Assembly (NCBI RefSeq): GCF_001625575.1
Contig: NZ_AUXV01000026.1
Span: forward strand, 82,595-146,594
Source of the DNA: Pseudoalteromonas luteoviolacea S2607
Lineage (GTDB): Bacteria > Pseudomonadota > Gammaproteobacteria > Enterobacterales > Alteromonadaceae
DNA: 64,000 nt
Reading direction: 5' to 3'
A program made the position numbers and the translations under genes. Below the pieces are notes generated by a model. The model had not been told where the DNA came from, did no database searches, and was given only the letters and a program-made list of their open reading frames with translations. Position 1 is the stretch's first letter, and the number at the start of each line of letters is the position of its first letter. Shown here piece after piece: positions 8,743 through 18,119 of the stretch.

Positions 8743-9396
8743 TTACCTAGTTTGTGGACCTTGCGGAGTCCCAGTAATAACAGTGTTGGCACCACGGTGA
8801 GCAAACAGTCCGTTGGTAACAACACCTACGATTTGATTTATTTGTTCTTCTAGTGCTTCTGGATCAGCAATACTTAATCCATGTACATCTAAAATGACGT
8901 TACCGTTGTCGGTAATTACACCTTGCCGATAAACCGGATCACCACCAAGCTTTAGCAGTTCACGCGCAACATAACTGCGTGCCATAGGAATTACTTCCAC
9001 TGGCAGTGGGAAAGTACCTAATGTCTCAACATGTTTACTTTCATCGACAATACAGACAAATTTTTCTGCTACAGCAGCAACGATTTTTTCTCGAGTTAAT
9101 GCTGCACCACCACCCTTTATCATATGGCCTTGTGCATTGATTTCATCTGCACCATCTACATAAACGTCTAACTGGGCAACATCATTTAATTCATATACTT
9201 CAATACCAAGTGCTTTCAGCTTTTCTGTTGATGCTTCAGAACTAGAAACTGCACCTTTGATGTCATCTTTAATACTGCCAAGCGCATCAATAAAATGATT
9301 TACAGTTGAGCCAGTACCGACTCCAACTATTGTATTTTCGTTGACGTGCTCCAGTGCAGCCCATGCTGCCGCTTTTTTCATTTCATCTTGTGTCAT
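8743..9396 (-). CDS. rpiA: Ribose-5-phosphate isomerase A
   Basis: Interconverts ribose 5-phosphate and ribulose 5-phosphate in the pentose phosphate pathway; 217 residues (E. coli RpiA 219). Signatures are [12 protein letters not shown] (phosphate loop), SSEAST, the catalytic aspartates in YVDGADEIN, and [12 protein letters not shown]. It is the promoter-proximal gene of rpiA-serA. Confidence 0.96.
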   Translation of the reverse strand: MTQDEMKKAAAWAALEHVNENTIVGVGTGSTVNHFIDALGSIKDDIKGAVSSSEASTEKLKALGIEVYELNDVAQLDVYVDGADEINAQGHMIKGGGAALTREKIVAAVAEKFVCIVDESKHVETLGTFPLPVEVIPMARSYVARELLKLGGDPVYRQGVITDNGNVILDVHGLSIADPEALEEQINQIVGVVTNGLFAHRGANTVITGTPQGPQTR

Positions 9397-9494
9397 AACG
9401 TAATCACTTTTTTGTTCTCAATTAAGAGGGGATTATACGCTTAAACACTTAAATTGCATGTCAATAAAGGTCGAAACTATGTACTATTTTTTAG

Positions 9495-10127
9495 TCATTT
9501 TTGATGGCATGGCCATTGATAGAAGTTTGTTGGTGTTAGAATGGCAGGCAATGGTACATCCCAAGCTTCAATGGGGAGCTCATTTACTTTTTGGCAGTCA
9601 TGAGCAAGCCCGATTAATTTTGGTTTTGACCAGCTTTGAGCATAATAAGTCGCCAACGTTCTATCATAGTAACCTCCCCCCATTCCGAGCCGATTGCCTT
9701 TACCATCAAAAGCCACGAGTGGCATAAGTAAGATATCGAGCTGCGCAATTGGGCAGATTTCACTGCAATTCAATTTAGGTTCTAAGATAGCATAGCGATT
9801 CTCTTCCATGGTTGAGTTTTTCTCATATTTTTGAAAGAGCAAATGAGTGCCGCTAAATGGGTGTATTACAGGTAGGTAAACATGGTGTTTTTCATGCCAA
9901 AGCCTTTGAATTAAAAGGTTTGTTCTTACTTCTCCATCGTTGGGTAAATAGATGCCAATAGCCGCGTTTTCTGGCAGTTCTACTTGTTGAATAAAATTCA
10001 TGCATAGTTCAGTTTCGGCTTGGGTTTGAAAATTTTCATTTAGGTGATTTCTACATTTTCTGACTTCAATACGAATTTCTTTACGAACTTGAGCTTTTTT
10101 TGATTGTGAACTTGAATTTTCTTTCAT
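9495..10127 (-). CDS. ygfA: 5-formyltetrahydrofolate cyclo-ligase
   Basis: Converts 5-formyl-THF to 5,10-methenyl-THF using ATP; 210 residues. Family motifs are IGIYLPNDGEVRT, the PLVAFDGKGNRLGMGGGYYDRTL phosphate/metal region (about 141-163), and GLAHDCQ. The ATG overlaps the stop of the upstream membrane-protein gene by one base (TAATG), so it is translationally coupled. In many gammaproteobacteria this gene follows 6S RNA and zapA; neither is seen here. Confidence 0.9.
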   Translation of the reverse strand: MKENSSSQSKKAQVRKEIRIEVRKCRNHLNENFQTQAETELCMNFIQQVELPENAAIGIYLPNDGEVRTNLLIQRLWHEKHHVYLPVIHPFSGTHLLFQKYEKNSTMEENRYAILEPKLNCSEICPIAQLDILLMPLVAFDGKGNRLGMGGGYYDRTLATYYAQSWSKPKLIGLAHDCQKVNELPIEAWDVPLPAILTPTNFYQWPCHQK

Positions 10128-10663
10128 TAGAATTGGACCATTTCTGGAAAAGCTAAGCTAAACCCTAAAACAATGAGTAAGACAAACAAGATAGATAGCA
10201 GGGTGTATAGTAGCTTTTTGGATTTAGGTTTAGGCTCTGAGTCTAAATCCAATTCATCAAAAAGATCATCGCTTTGCCACTGTTCTTCTTCTTTGTCGTC
10301 ATCCGTTTTTTGTTGGCCATCTATACGCTGTTCTAACTCTTCAAGCTTTTCTTCTATTCGGATCAAACTGCTAGTGATGTAGTCTAACGCTTCAAACACC
10401 CGTTCGTTGGCGGCATTATTGTTTGCAGTATTAGAGTTTGATGGTATTTCTTGAATTTTGCTTTGAAAGCCGTAAATAGCTAGCAGCTTAGCTTGCTTTA
10501 GACATTTACTTTTATCCGAAATGCCAAAAAGAGATTTGCCTTGGGTAAAAGCTTCTACCTTTTGTTTAGGTACGCCAAGCTTCATAGCAAGTCTTTCAAT
10601 GGCATTTTGTCCATCCGTATCAGCGTCAAACCCAACAAAGGTTACACGATATTGATCACTCAT
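10127..10663 (-). CDS. Hypothetical single-pass membrane protein
   Basis: A 178-residue protein I do not recognise. Residues 1-70 form a small folded domain (YRVTFVGFDADTDGQ, then two K-rich helices); 90-120 is a likely coiled coil (SLIRIEEKLEELEQRIDG); 120-150 is very acidic (DDDKEEEQ, DDLFDELDLDSEP); and a transmembrane helix (LLYTLLSILFVLLIVLG) lies near the C-terminus, so most of the protein should be cytoplasmic. The N-terminal region handling consecutive residues like a 'ProQ/FimV-type' peptide is only an impression. It is translationally coupled to the folate cyclo-ligase gene. Confidence 0.75.
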   Translation of the reverse strand: MSDQYRVTFVGFDADTDGQNAIERLAMKLGVPKQKVEAFTQGKSLFGISDKSKCLKQAKLLAIYGFQSKIQEIPSNSNTANNNAANERVFEALDYITSSLIRIEEKLEELEQRIDGQQKTDDDKEEEQWQSDDLFDELDLDSEPKPKSKKLLYTLLSILFVLLIVLGFSLAFPEMVQF

Positions 10664-10879
10664 ATTGATCCCTTACTTATTCTAATATGTTGAGTATACC
10701 CAAAAAATCATGACAAGCATTGATTAAATCTAGGAATGGCGTGTGCAACGACATTGACGCAGAAGATACCAGGTTAAGCGGTGGTTGGTCTTGTTAAATC
10801 AAGGAAGGATTCGACTTTATGAGGGATTAAGACAGAGATAGATATAGGTTGTTTTTCCATTTACAAATTGAGTAATAAT

Positions 10880-10906
10880 AAAGCCAGACTCGGGGTGTCT
10901 GGCTCT
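10880..10906 (-). terminator. Terminator after the S10 peptidase gene
   Basis: AGCCAGAC and GTCTGGCT form an 8-bp stem around TCGGGGT. On the minus strand it is followed by TTTATTATT. The remaining gap up to 10663 shows nothing else I can support. Confidence 0.75.
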
Positions 10907-10928
10907 ATATGGTTGGAACTCTTTACAT

Positions 10929-12452
10929 TTAGTATTTTGCGGCATGACCTGATGCTGGCAACGCATTCTTTATGAAGGCGCGTAGGTCATTATTTGAGAG
11001 CTTTAAGTCCTCGTAGCGCAAGTACATCATGTGCCCAGAGCGGTATCCTTTAAAGCTCAATCTATCTTTCATTTTTCCACTAGGATCTAGGTGCCATAAA
11101 TTGTATTTACCATCAAAGTAGTTTGTTGCACCGTCATAGTAGCCCGACTGAACCATGACATGTAAATAGGGATTTTGCGCCATTGCCAAGCGTAATTGCT
11201 CACCAACATTGTTATTGGTTCTATCCCAAGGGTGAACAGGGCCGAACATATTGTATTTTATGTCAGTCTTGTAATTTAATTCATGGCGAAAATAGTGATT
11301 TATTGCGGGTGTAAATGAGTGCAACCACGAAGTTAGCTCTGGCCAGTAGTCAGGTTTTTCGCCTGCTGATCGTTTATCAATGCCCAGATAGCGTGAATCT
11401 AGCCTTCCCACTGTGAGTTCTTGATCTCGGAGCAGTTCTTTCCAAAATGCAGATGTCGGAATATCTAAATTATTTTGTGCTACGAACTTTTCTGACAAAC
11501 CGCTGTATTTCGCGACGTTCTTAATAACAGCCTGTTTTTCAGCTGTACTTATCATTGCCCCTTTAGCGAGTGCCGGTAAGTACTTGTCTAACGTATATTG
11601 CTCAACTTCTTCAAGTAGTTCCAATAGGTCCTTGTTTTGTAAATCAGTTGAGAGCGCTTTGTGATACCACGCTGTAGCAGCGAAGTAAGGGAGCCGATTT
11701 GCAACATCTACAGGGCCTTGGCGCTTGATGCCAATGTTGGTTGGTGAGACGAGTATTACGCCATTAAGATACATCCATTGATTATTTTGCAGCTCGTGCG
11801 CTAGACCCGAAACACGGGTTGTACCATAACTTTCACCAATCAGAAATTTGGGCGAAAGGGCTCGGCCATGTCGATTGATAAAGGTGTTCAGCCACTGTGC
11901 TAAATACTTGATATCGGCATTGACACCAAAAAAGCGTTCTTGCTGGCTTTTTTTACTTGGCATTTTACCTTCTTGGTTTGGTAGCACGCGAGAGTACCCG
12001 GTGTTAACCGGGTTAACAAACACGATGTCAGTGGTATCGAGCACGGAATAAGGGTTGTCTTTAAGGCCATAAGGCTGAAGAGGATAGCCCTCATCATCAA
12101 TTTTTAGTACTCGCGGGCCGGTATATGCAATATGCATCCATACTGACGCAGAACCCGGACCACCGTTAAAAGAGATCAATAAAGGTCTTTTGGCAATATC
12201 TTTGACTTTGTCTTTTTTGTAATAAGTATAGTGAAGAGACGCAAGCGGATTTCCTTCATTATCCCATAAAGGTTGCATCCCAGTTGAGACGGTATAGTTT
12301 AATCTTTCCCCGTTTATGGTTGCTTTATGCTTTGTCACAACAGAGTGATCAATGTCGAAACTTAGTTTTTCTGGTTTTAGATTGTTAGCGACACTTGTTG
12401 CACTGATGCAAAGTAGCAGCAAACCTGATATGATTTTGGGTACAGCAGTCAT
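10929..12452 (-). CDS. Secreted serine carboxypeptidase (peptidase S10)
   Basis: A 507-residue exported peptidase of family S10 (alpha/beta hydrolase fold). A signal peptide is clear (MTAVPKIISGLLLLCISATSVAN). The oxyanion strand SFNGGPGSAS, the nucleophile motif IGESYGTTR (Ser about 206), an acidic residue in SGYYDGATNY and the C-terminal catalytic histidine in RSGHMMYLR are all present. The ATG at 12452 is chosen since GAGGA lies five bases upstream; a TTG at 12464 is in frame but would overlap that ribosome site. A typical marine-heterotroph degradative enzyme. Its substrate is unknown. Confidence 0.9.
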   Translation of the reverse strand: MTAVPKIISGLLLLCISATSVANNLKPEKLSFDIDHSVVTKHKATINGERLNYTVSTGMQPLWDNEGNPLASLHYTYYKKDKVKDIAKRPLLISFNGGPGSASVWMHIAYTGPRVLKIDDEGYPLQPYGLKDNPYSVLDTTDIVFVNPVNTGYSRVLPNQEGKMPSKKSQQERFFGVNADIKYLAQWLNTFINRHGRALSPKFLIGESYGTTRVSGLAHELQNNQWMYLNGVILVSPTNIGIKRQGPVDVANRLPYFAATAWYHKALSTDLQNKDLLELLEEVEQYTLDKYLPALAKGAMISTAEKQAVIKNVAKYSGLSEKFVAQNNLDIPTSAFWKELLRDQELTVGRLDSRYLGIDKRSAGEKPDYWPELTSWLHSFTPAINHYFRHELNYKTDIKYNMFGPVHPWDRTNNNVGEQLRLAMAQNPYLHVMVQSGYYDGATNYFDGKYNLWHLDPSGKMKDRLSFKGYRSGHMMYLRYEDLKLSNNDLRAFIKNALPASGHAAKY

Positions 12453-12699
12453 GAGAATCCTCAATATTCACTTTGAGCATTTATTTAAGGCTTTTCTCGT
12501 TTTTTTTTCAAAGTTAATGAGACTAAATCGCAATATTTGTAGTTCATTACAATTTGTTCACGAATTAACGCCACTGCTTGTTTTTTTTGTCATAAAATTC
12601 GCGTATATTTCATCCTTATGTCTGTAGTATGAAAGTATTTAGCTCTGTTAAATTCTTGTTTAGCTGCTTACCCAGTTGTAGTCATTAGAGATTTTTTCC

Positions 12700-13968
12700 A
12701 TGCAAAGAGTATTAATTGTCGAAGATAGTAAGGTCGTTCAACAGATCTTGCGCCATTTGGCAGCACAACACTTAAACGTCGAATTAGATTTTGCTTGGTC
12801 TCTCAAGGAAAGTAAGGCGCTACTTAAAAACACTCGTTACACTTTGGCCTTGGTGGATCTCACTTTACCGGATGCCATGGATGCTGAAGTTGTTCAACTC
12901 ACTCTGAGCCACAATGTTCCCACAGTTGTATTAACATCGAAGATTGATGAATATAGCCGCCAACAGATGCTTGAAATGGGTGTGGTTGACTATGTTATTA
13001 AAGATAATCGAGACTCCTATTTATATGCCATAAAACTGGTGTCGCGGTTGCTGCGAAATCAAGGGTGCAAGGCGCTTATTGCTGATGACTCCATGATTAG
13101 TCGTGCGGTTATGCGCCAGATGCTAGAGAAACAGCTTTTCACTGTTTTTGAAGCGCAAGATGGTGAGCAAGCACTCACTATGCTCAAGTCTGATCACGAT
13201 ATCAAACTGTTATTGACGGACTACGCTATGCCGACGATGGATGGCTTTGAGCTGGTCAAAGCTGTGCGTAATTTTAGAGGGCGTGATGACCTAGCTATCG
13301 TTGGTTTATCAGGCGCTGGCACGCACGGTTTGTCTGCAAAGTTTATAAAGTATGGCGCAAACGATTTCCTTATGAAACCTTTCATGAACGAGGAGTTCCA
13401 CTGCCGTGTTATGCAGACCATGGAACAACTTAACTTGATTGCTGATATAAAAGATTATGCACACAGAGACTACTTAACGGGGCTTTATAATCGCCGTTAT
13501 TTTTGTCAACACATGGACAAAGCACTAAAAAATGGTCCACTACCAAGCTGTTTGGCTTTATTAGATCTCGATTTGTTTAAAGAGATTAACGACAAATATG
13601 GTCATTTAGGTGGTGATAGTGTGTTAACTCAGGTTGCTGAGTTGCTAAACCAATCATTTGGAGATTGCTTAGTTTCGCGCGTCGGAGGTGAAGAGTTTGC
13701 TGTGTTGCTCCCCGGTGAAAGTTTAGAGGAAGCGAGGGCGATTTTTGACAACTTTAGATCTCGTTTTGCGGACAATATCTTTTACATTGAAGGTGAAGCA
13801 TTGCATTGCACTCTGAGTATCGGTATCGCAAAATGTGAATATGCCACATTAAGTGAAGTAATGAGGCACGCCGATCAAGCTCTTTATCGAGCGAAAGCGC
13901 AAGGCCGAAATTGCGCGATGGCAGCCTGCACCAATTCAAATCAATCAATTGAAAAGTGCACCATATAA
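12700..13968 (+). CDS. Response regulator with two receiver domains and GGDEF domain
   Basis: A 422-residue REC-REC-GGDEF protein. Receiver 1 (1-120) has acidic pocket ED, phospho-acceptor in LALVDLTLP, T in VVLTS and K in YVIKD; receiver 2 (about 125-245) has ADDS, LLTDYAMP, GLSG and FLMKPF, so both look phosphorylatable. The GGDEF domain (about 255-415) keeps the substrate loop DLDLFKEINDKYGHLGGD and active site RVGGEEF, so it should make cyclic di-GMP. The product-inhibition RxxD site upstream of GGEEF is not seen. It has no membrane segment or sensor kinase beside it, so it probably receives phosphate from an unlinked kinase. Confidence 0.92.
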   Translation: MQRVLIVEDSKVVQQILRHLAAQHLNVELDFAWSLKESKALLKNTRYTLALVDLTLPDAMDAEVVQLTLSHNVPTVVLTSKIDEYSRQQMLEMGVVDYVIKDNRDSYLYAIKLVSRLLRNQGCKALIADDSMISRAVMRQMLEKQLFTVFEAQDGEQALTMLKSDHDIKLLLTDYAMPTMDGFELVKAVRNFRGRDDLAIVGLSGAGTHGLSAKFIKYGANDFLMKPFMNEEFHCRVMQTMEQLNLIADIKDYAHRDYLTGLYNRRYFCQHMDKALKNGPLPSCLALLDLDLFKEINDKYGHLGGDSVLTQVAELLNQSFGDCLVSRVGGEEFAVLLPGESLEEARAIFDNFRSRFADNIFYIEGEALHCTLSIGIAKCEYATLSEVMRHADQALYRAKAQGRNCAMAACTNSNQSIEKCTI

Positions 13969-13980
13969 GTGCACTTTTTC
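13952..13980 (+). terminator. Terminator hairpin doubling as NtrC-like site
   Basis: AAAAGTGCAC and GTGCACTTTTT form a stem that includes the stop codon of the GGDEF gene and is followed by a T run. The same bases, TGCAC-CATATAA-GTGCA (13957-13973), match the NtrC consensus TGCAC-N7-GTGCA. It lies about 98 bases before the predicted sigma-54 start of glnK. A second half site, TGCACCA, lies 30 bases upstream (13927-13933). Confidence 0.7.
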
Positions 13981-14034
13981 TCCAATTTTAATACCCCTTT
14001 ATCCTACTTACCTGAAAAGTATAGCTTTATTATT

Positions 14035-14051
14035 TTGGCATAATCGTTGGA
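14035..14051 (+). promoter_or_regulatory. Candidate sigma-54 promoter of glnK-amtB
   Basis: TTGGCAT-AATCG-TTGGA has the -24 GG and -12 TTG elements at the correct sigma-54 spacing (consensus TTGGCACG-N4-TTGCA); the -12 GC is GG here. Its start would be near 14063. Nitrogen-regulated expression of glnK-amtB by NtrC and sigma-54 is well established in enterobacteria. Confidence 0.55.
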
Positions 14052-14099
14052 TTGATCCTGTCATCATCAACAGGAAAAAGACTCCTTTGGAGGCCAACA

Positions 14100-14438
14100 A
14101 TGAAAATGATAAGCGCAATTATCAAACCATTTAAACTGGACGAAGTTAGAGAAGCACTTGGTGATCTTGGTATAGAAGGTATGACTGTGGTCGATGTGAA
14201 AGGCTTCGGTCGACAAAGAGGACACACCGAGCTATATCGAGGCGCTGAGTATCAAGTTGACTTCATTCCCAAAATCAAGCTGGAAATAGCTACGCACAGC
14301 GAAAACTGTCAGCGAGTTGTGGATACGTTAGCAAAGGCAGCCAACACCGGAAAAATAGGTGATGGTAAAATATTTGTGTATGACCTAGAACAAATCGTTC
14401 GGATCCGCACAGGTGAACTAGACGAAGAAGCGATTTAA
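14100..14438 (+). CDS. glnK: Nitrogen regulatory P-II protein
   Basis: A 112-residue trimeric P-II signalling protein that binds ATP, ADP and 2-oxoglutarate. Start MKMISAIIKPFKL, the T-loop with its uridylylation tyrosine (ELYRGAEY, Tyr51), the B-loop TGKIGDGKIF and C-terminal RIRTGE are all conserved. GGAGG lies five bases before ATG 14100; the frame is open further upstream. It sits 11 bases before amtB; coupling to amtB is why I name it glnK, although the sequence itself is close to GlnB too. GlnK plugs AmtB when nitrogen is plentiful. Confidence 0.95.
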   Translation: MKMISAIIKPFKLDEVREALGDLGIEGMTVVDVKGFGRQRGHTELYRGAEYQVDFIPKIKLEIATHSENCQRVVDTLAKAANTGKIGDGKIFVYDLEQIVRIRTGELDEEAI

Positions 14439-14449
14439 GGGGATAGACG

Positions 14450-15679
14450 ATGGACAATGCAATAATAGAACTACAATTCTCGCTCAATACATTCTACTTT
14501 TTAATTTCTGGCGTTTTAGTGATGTGGATGGCTGCTGGCTTTGCCATGCTAGAGGCTGGCTTGGTTAGGTCAAAGAATACCACTGAGATTTTGACAAAGA
14601 ACATCGCGTTGTATGCCATTGCATGCACCATGTATTTACTTATCGGTTATAACATAATGTATGTCGGTAATTCAGAGGGTGGGTTTGTCCCTAGTTTTGG
14701 TGCGCTCATTGGTGAGGCGGCAACCGATGCTGATCATGCATTGGAATCTGATTTCTTTTTCCAAGTTGTTTTTGTTGCGACTGCAATGTCAATTGTATCG
14801 GGAGCAGTTGCAGAGCGGATGAAGCTTTGGGCATTTTTACTTTTTGCTGTGGTGCTGACAGGGGTTATCTATCCAATCGAAGGTTATTGGACCTGGGGAG
14901 CTGGGTTTTTATCTGAACTTGGTTTTGTGGACTTTGCAGGCTCAGCAATAGTCCATGGCGCAGGCGCAGCGGCCGCGTTGGCTGGAGTTTTGTTGTTAGG
15001 GGCGCGCAAAGGTAAGTACGGAAAGCATGGTGAAATCTACCCAATTCCGGGGTCAAATTTACCTTTGGCAACACTCGGTACATTTATCCTTTGGATGGGT
15101 TGGTTTGGCTTTAATGGTGGTTCACAGTTGTTTTTGGCAGATAAAGAAAATGCAGTCGCTGTGAGTCAAATTATGCTTAATACAAATGCCGCTGCGGCAG
15201 CGGGGGCCATAGCAGCACTGCTTGTATGCAAAATAATGTGGGGCAAAGCGGATTTAACGATGATTTTAAATGGTGCGCTGGCCGGTTTAGTCACTATTAC
15301 CGCAGAGCCTGCATCACCCACACCGATGTTGGCGTGTATCTTGGGTGCACTCGGAGGGAGTTTAGTCGTATTTAGTATCGTTGGATTGGATAAATTGAAA
15401 ATCGATGATCCCGTTGGCGCAATTTCAGTTCATGGTGTATGTGGTTGCCTTGGGGTAATGATGGTTCCTTTCTCAAACAGCGACGCGAGCTTTATGACGC
15501 AGTTGATTGGGTTACTGACAATATTAGGTTTTGTCTTTGTTACCTCTTATTTGGTTTGGGCTGCACTCAAAGCCACTATGGGGATCAGAGTAAGCGAGGA
15601 AGAAGAGCTGAGTGGTATGGACCAGCACGATTGCGGTGTTGATGCCTACCCGGAGTTTGTGACAATTCGTAATCACTAA
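14450..15679 (+). CDS. amtB: Ammonium transporter
   Basis: An inner-membrane trimeric ammonium channel of 409 residues, usual length, with about eleven transmembrane helices. The twin pore histidines are visible in IVHGAGAAAA and SVHGVCGCLG, and the family signature in WMGWFGFNGGSQLF. AAGGGG precedes the ATG by seven bases. There is no obvious cleavable signal peptide, unlike E. coli AmtB. It forms an operon with glnK. Confidence 0.96.
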   Translation: MDNAIIELQFSLNTFYFLISGVLVMWMAAGFAMLEAGLVRSKNTTEILTKNIALYAIACTMYLLIGYNIMYVGNSEGGFVPSFGALIGEAATDADHALESDFFFQVVFVATAMSIVSGAVAERMKLWAFLLFAVVLTGVIYPIEGYWTWGAGFLSELGFVDFAGSAIVHGAGAAAALAGVLLLGARKGKYGKHGEIYPIPGSNLPLATLGTFILWMGWFGFNGGSQLFLADKENAVAVSQIMLNTNAAAAAGAIAALLVCKIMWGKADLTMILNGALAGLVTITAEPASPTPMLACILGALGGSLVVFSIVGLDKLKIDDPVGAISVHGVCGCLGVMMVPFSNSDASFMTQLIGLLTILGFVFVTSYLVWAALKATMGIRVSEEEELSGMDQHDCGVDAYPEFVTIRNH

Positions 15680-15694
15680 TCCTCAAAGTGATAG

Positions 15695-15720
15695 AAAAGC
15701 GAGCTTAAGCTCGCTTTTTT
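15695..15720 (+). terminator. Terminator after amtB
   Basis: AAAAGCGAGC-TTAA-GCTCGCTTTTTT, a strong intrinsic terminator 15 bases after the amtB stop. Confidence 0.92.
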
Positions 15721-15788
15721 AGTTTCAGTGGCGGTTAATCTACGTTAATCTAGCATCATTGAAAATACAGCGAAAATTGTATAGGTAC

Positions 15789-18119
15789 ATGTCAGATAAA
15801 AAGCGTACTACTGGTGCCAAGCCCAAGCCTAAAAAAGCAACTCGAAAACCTTCTAAATCGAAAACGTCTTCACCTTCTTTAAAACAGCGCCTTAGTCATT
15901 TTAAGTCTCAGCTTTTAAAAACTCTATGGTCTTTATTCTGGAAAGGCGGCTTAGCAGTTTGTTGTGCCATTGCCCTGTATGTTATTTATCTCGATGCCAA
16001 AGTGAGTAAACAGTTTGAAGGAAATAAATGGCAGTTACCAGTGCAAGTTTACGCGCGAGCAATGACATTTCATCCTGATCAATACTTATCTGAAGATGAA
16101 GTTATTTGGGAACTTGAGCGACTTAACTACTCGCGAGTGAACCGTATTAAACGCACCGGCCAATACCTTGTTCAGGGTCGCACTATTACTGTTTATCGGC
16201 GCGCATTTGAATTTTATGAAGGTAATGAAGTTGCCACTGAATTCACGCTTAACTTTGCTGGTAAAAAACTGGCGAGTATCGTGGACAAAGGTGGCAGAAG
16301 AGTGTCCACCGCTAGACTTGAGCCTGTACAGATTGCACGCATTGGTAATGAAACCAACCAAGACCGAGAGTTTGTACCATTGAGTAAGTTTCCTAATGTT
16401 TTGAAAGAAGCTTTGCTAGTCGTTGAAGACCGCAACTTTTACGAGCATCACGGTGTATCTCTGTGGTCAATTATGCGTGCACTTTATAGCAATATCAGGG
16501 CCGGGCGTACAGTACAAGGTGGCAGTACACTTACTCAACAATTGGCGAAAAACTTTTACTTAACTCGCGAACGCTCTTTGGTGCGCAAAATCAATGAAGC
16601 ATTTATCGCGCTGATATTAGATTATCGATACGGCAAAGACGAGATCCTTGAGGCCTATTTAAATGAAGTGTATTTAGGTCAGGCATACAATCAAGGGGTT
16701 CATGGTATGGGCCTTGCCTCAGAATTCTACTTTGCCAAGCCAGTTGATGAACTCGAGTTTGACCAAATTGCCCTGCTAGTGGCTATGGTCAAGGGGCCAT
16801 CGTACTATAATCCGAGGCGCTATGCGGAGCGCACGATGGAGCGTCGAGACCTAGTTCTCAGGCTGATGGCTGAAAATGGAATTATTACTACCACAGAGTA
16901 TCGCAGTGCACTTGAGCGTAAAATTGAGATCCAGCCATTAAAAGAGAGCTTACTTCAATCCTATCCCGGCTATTTGGAACTGGTGAATCGAGAAGTAAAA
17001 AAAATAATTCCGAATGAAGATGTGATTCATGCTGGGATAAGGATATTTACTTATTTCGAGTTACAAAAGCAAAGTGCGATGGAAGAGGCTATAACCTCAG
17101 GCTTGCCATACTTGGAGAGACGTTTTAACACTTCAGGGTTAGAAGTGGCTATGTTGTCAGTCAATTCCGAAAAATCAGGGGTTTCGGCTCTGGTTTCAGG
17201 AAGGCAAATGCGTTTCTCAGGTTTTAATCGGGTGTTGGACACAAAGCGCAGCGTTGGTTCACTGGTTAAACCTGCTATCTATTTAACAGCGCTACAACAG
17301 GACTACAATTTAGGCTCACTGGTAGATGACTCACCGCTACAAGTCACGAATACGGCAGGTAAAACGTGGGCACCTGAAAACTTTGATCATAAATTTAGAG
17401 GGCAAGTACCGTTATATCGCGCTTTTAGTGAAAGCTTGAACATCCCAGCGGTTAATTTGGGATTAGATGTTGGTGTCCATGAGGTCGCCAATACGATAAC
17501 AGAGCTAGGTGTTGCAGGAAATATACCGACTTACCCGTCTATGTTATTGGGTGCAGTAGAGCTCTCTAGTTTTGACGTTGCGCAAATGTATACAACAATG
17601 GCAGCAAATGGCCGCTTTAGTGCCTTGACCAGTATCTCCGCTATCACTGATGCTACTGGCAAGATGCTCTATAAACATCAACCCGAAAAAGCGCCTCGGT
17701 TCGATCCCGCTTCTGTTTATATGACCAACTATGGCTTAAAAAGGGTAACAAAAAGTGGAACAGGCAAACGATTAAATCAACACTTCCCAGCGATACAATT
17801 AGCGGGGAAAACGGGCACCAGTAATGACTTAAGAGACAGTTGGTTTGCGGGGTTTGATCATAATACTGTGACCGTAACATGGATTGGAAGAGACGATAAC
17901 AAGCCAGCTAAACTGACTGGGGGCAGGGGGGCGCTCGAGCTGTATATCCGATACCTTAAACCGCTTAACCCACAAGCAATTGCAGATGAGAGGCCAGAGG
18001 GTATTCGCTGGGCATTCGTCAACAAACAAACAGGCAAACAGGCTGCACCGCACTGCGGACCAACAATCCAGCTCCCGCTAAGAGCCGAATTGTTTGACCC
18101 AAAACCAAAATGTAACTAA
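15789..18119 (+). CDS. mrcB: Penicillin-binding protein 1B
   Basis: A bifunctional class A PBP (776 residues from this start) that polymerises and cross-links peptidoglycan in the periplasm. There is a basic cytoplasmic tail (KPKPKKATRKPSK), one transmembrane anchor (GGLAVCCAIALYVIYLD), a UB2H-like region, the glycosyltransferase domain with EDRNFYEHHG and GGSTLTQQLAKNFYL, and the transpeptidase domain with the catalytic serine motif SVGSLVKP, SLNIPAVNLG (SxN) and KTGTS. The ATG at 15789 is taken as start; an in-frame TTG at 15759 would add ten residues. The stop codon abuts the stop of the convergent chemoreceptor gene with no base between. Confidence 0.94.
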   Translation: MSDKKRTTGAKPKPKKATRKPSKSKTSSPSLKQRLSHFKSQLLKTLWSLFWKGGLAVCCAIALYVIYLDAKVSKQFEGNKWQLPVQVYARAMTFHPDQYLSEDEVIWELERLNYSRVNRIKRTGQYLVQGRTITVYRRAFEFYEGNEVATEFTLNFAGKKLASIVDKGGRRVSTARLEPVQIARIGNETNQDREFVPLSKFPNVLKEALLVVEDRNFYEHHGVSLWSIMRALYSNIRAGRTVQGGSTLTQQLAKNFYLTRERSLVRKINEAFIALILDYRYGKDEILEAYLNEVYLGQAYNQGVHGMGLASEFYFAKPVDELEFDQIALLVAMVKGPSYYNPRRYAERTMERRDLVLRLMAENGIITTTEYRSALERKIEIQPLKESLLQSYPGYLELVNREVKKIIPNEDVIHAGIRIFTYFELQKQSAMEEAITSGLPYLERRFNTSGLEVAMLSVNSEKSGVSALVSGRQMRFSGFNRVLDTKRSVGSLVKPAIYLTALQQDYNLGSLVDDSPLQVTNTAGKTWAPENFDHKFRGQVPLYRAFSESLNIPAVNLGLDVGVHEVANTITELGVAGNIPTYPSMLLGAVELSSFDVAQMYTTMAANGRFSALTSISAITDATGKMLYKHQPEKAPRFDPASVYMTNYGLKRVTKSGTGKRLNQHFPAIQLAGKTGTSNDLRDSWFAGFDHNTVTVTWIGRDDNKPAKLTGGRGALELYIRYLKPLNPQAIADERPEGIRWAFVNKQTGKQAAPHCGPTIQLPLRAELFDPKPKCN

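Noticed and set aside
9458..9727. 89-codon plus-strand ORF
   Set aside because: Antisense to the well-supported folate cyclo-ligase gene, with no ribosome site or family signal.
10664..10928. 6S RNA near the 5-formyl-THF cyclo-ligase gene
   Set aside because: The usual zapA-ssrS-ygfA order is absent and no long imperfect hairpin with a central bubble was seen in the gap.
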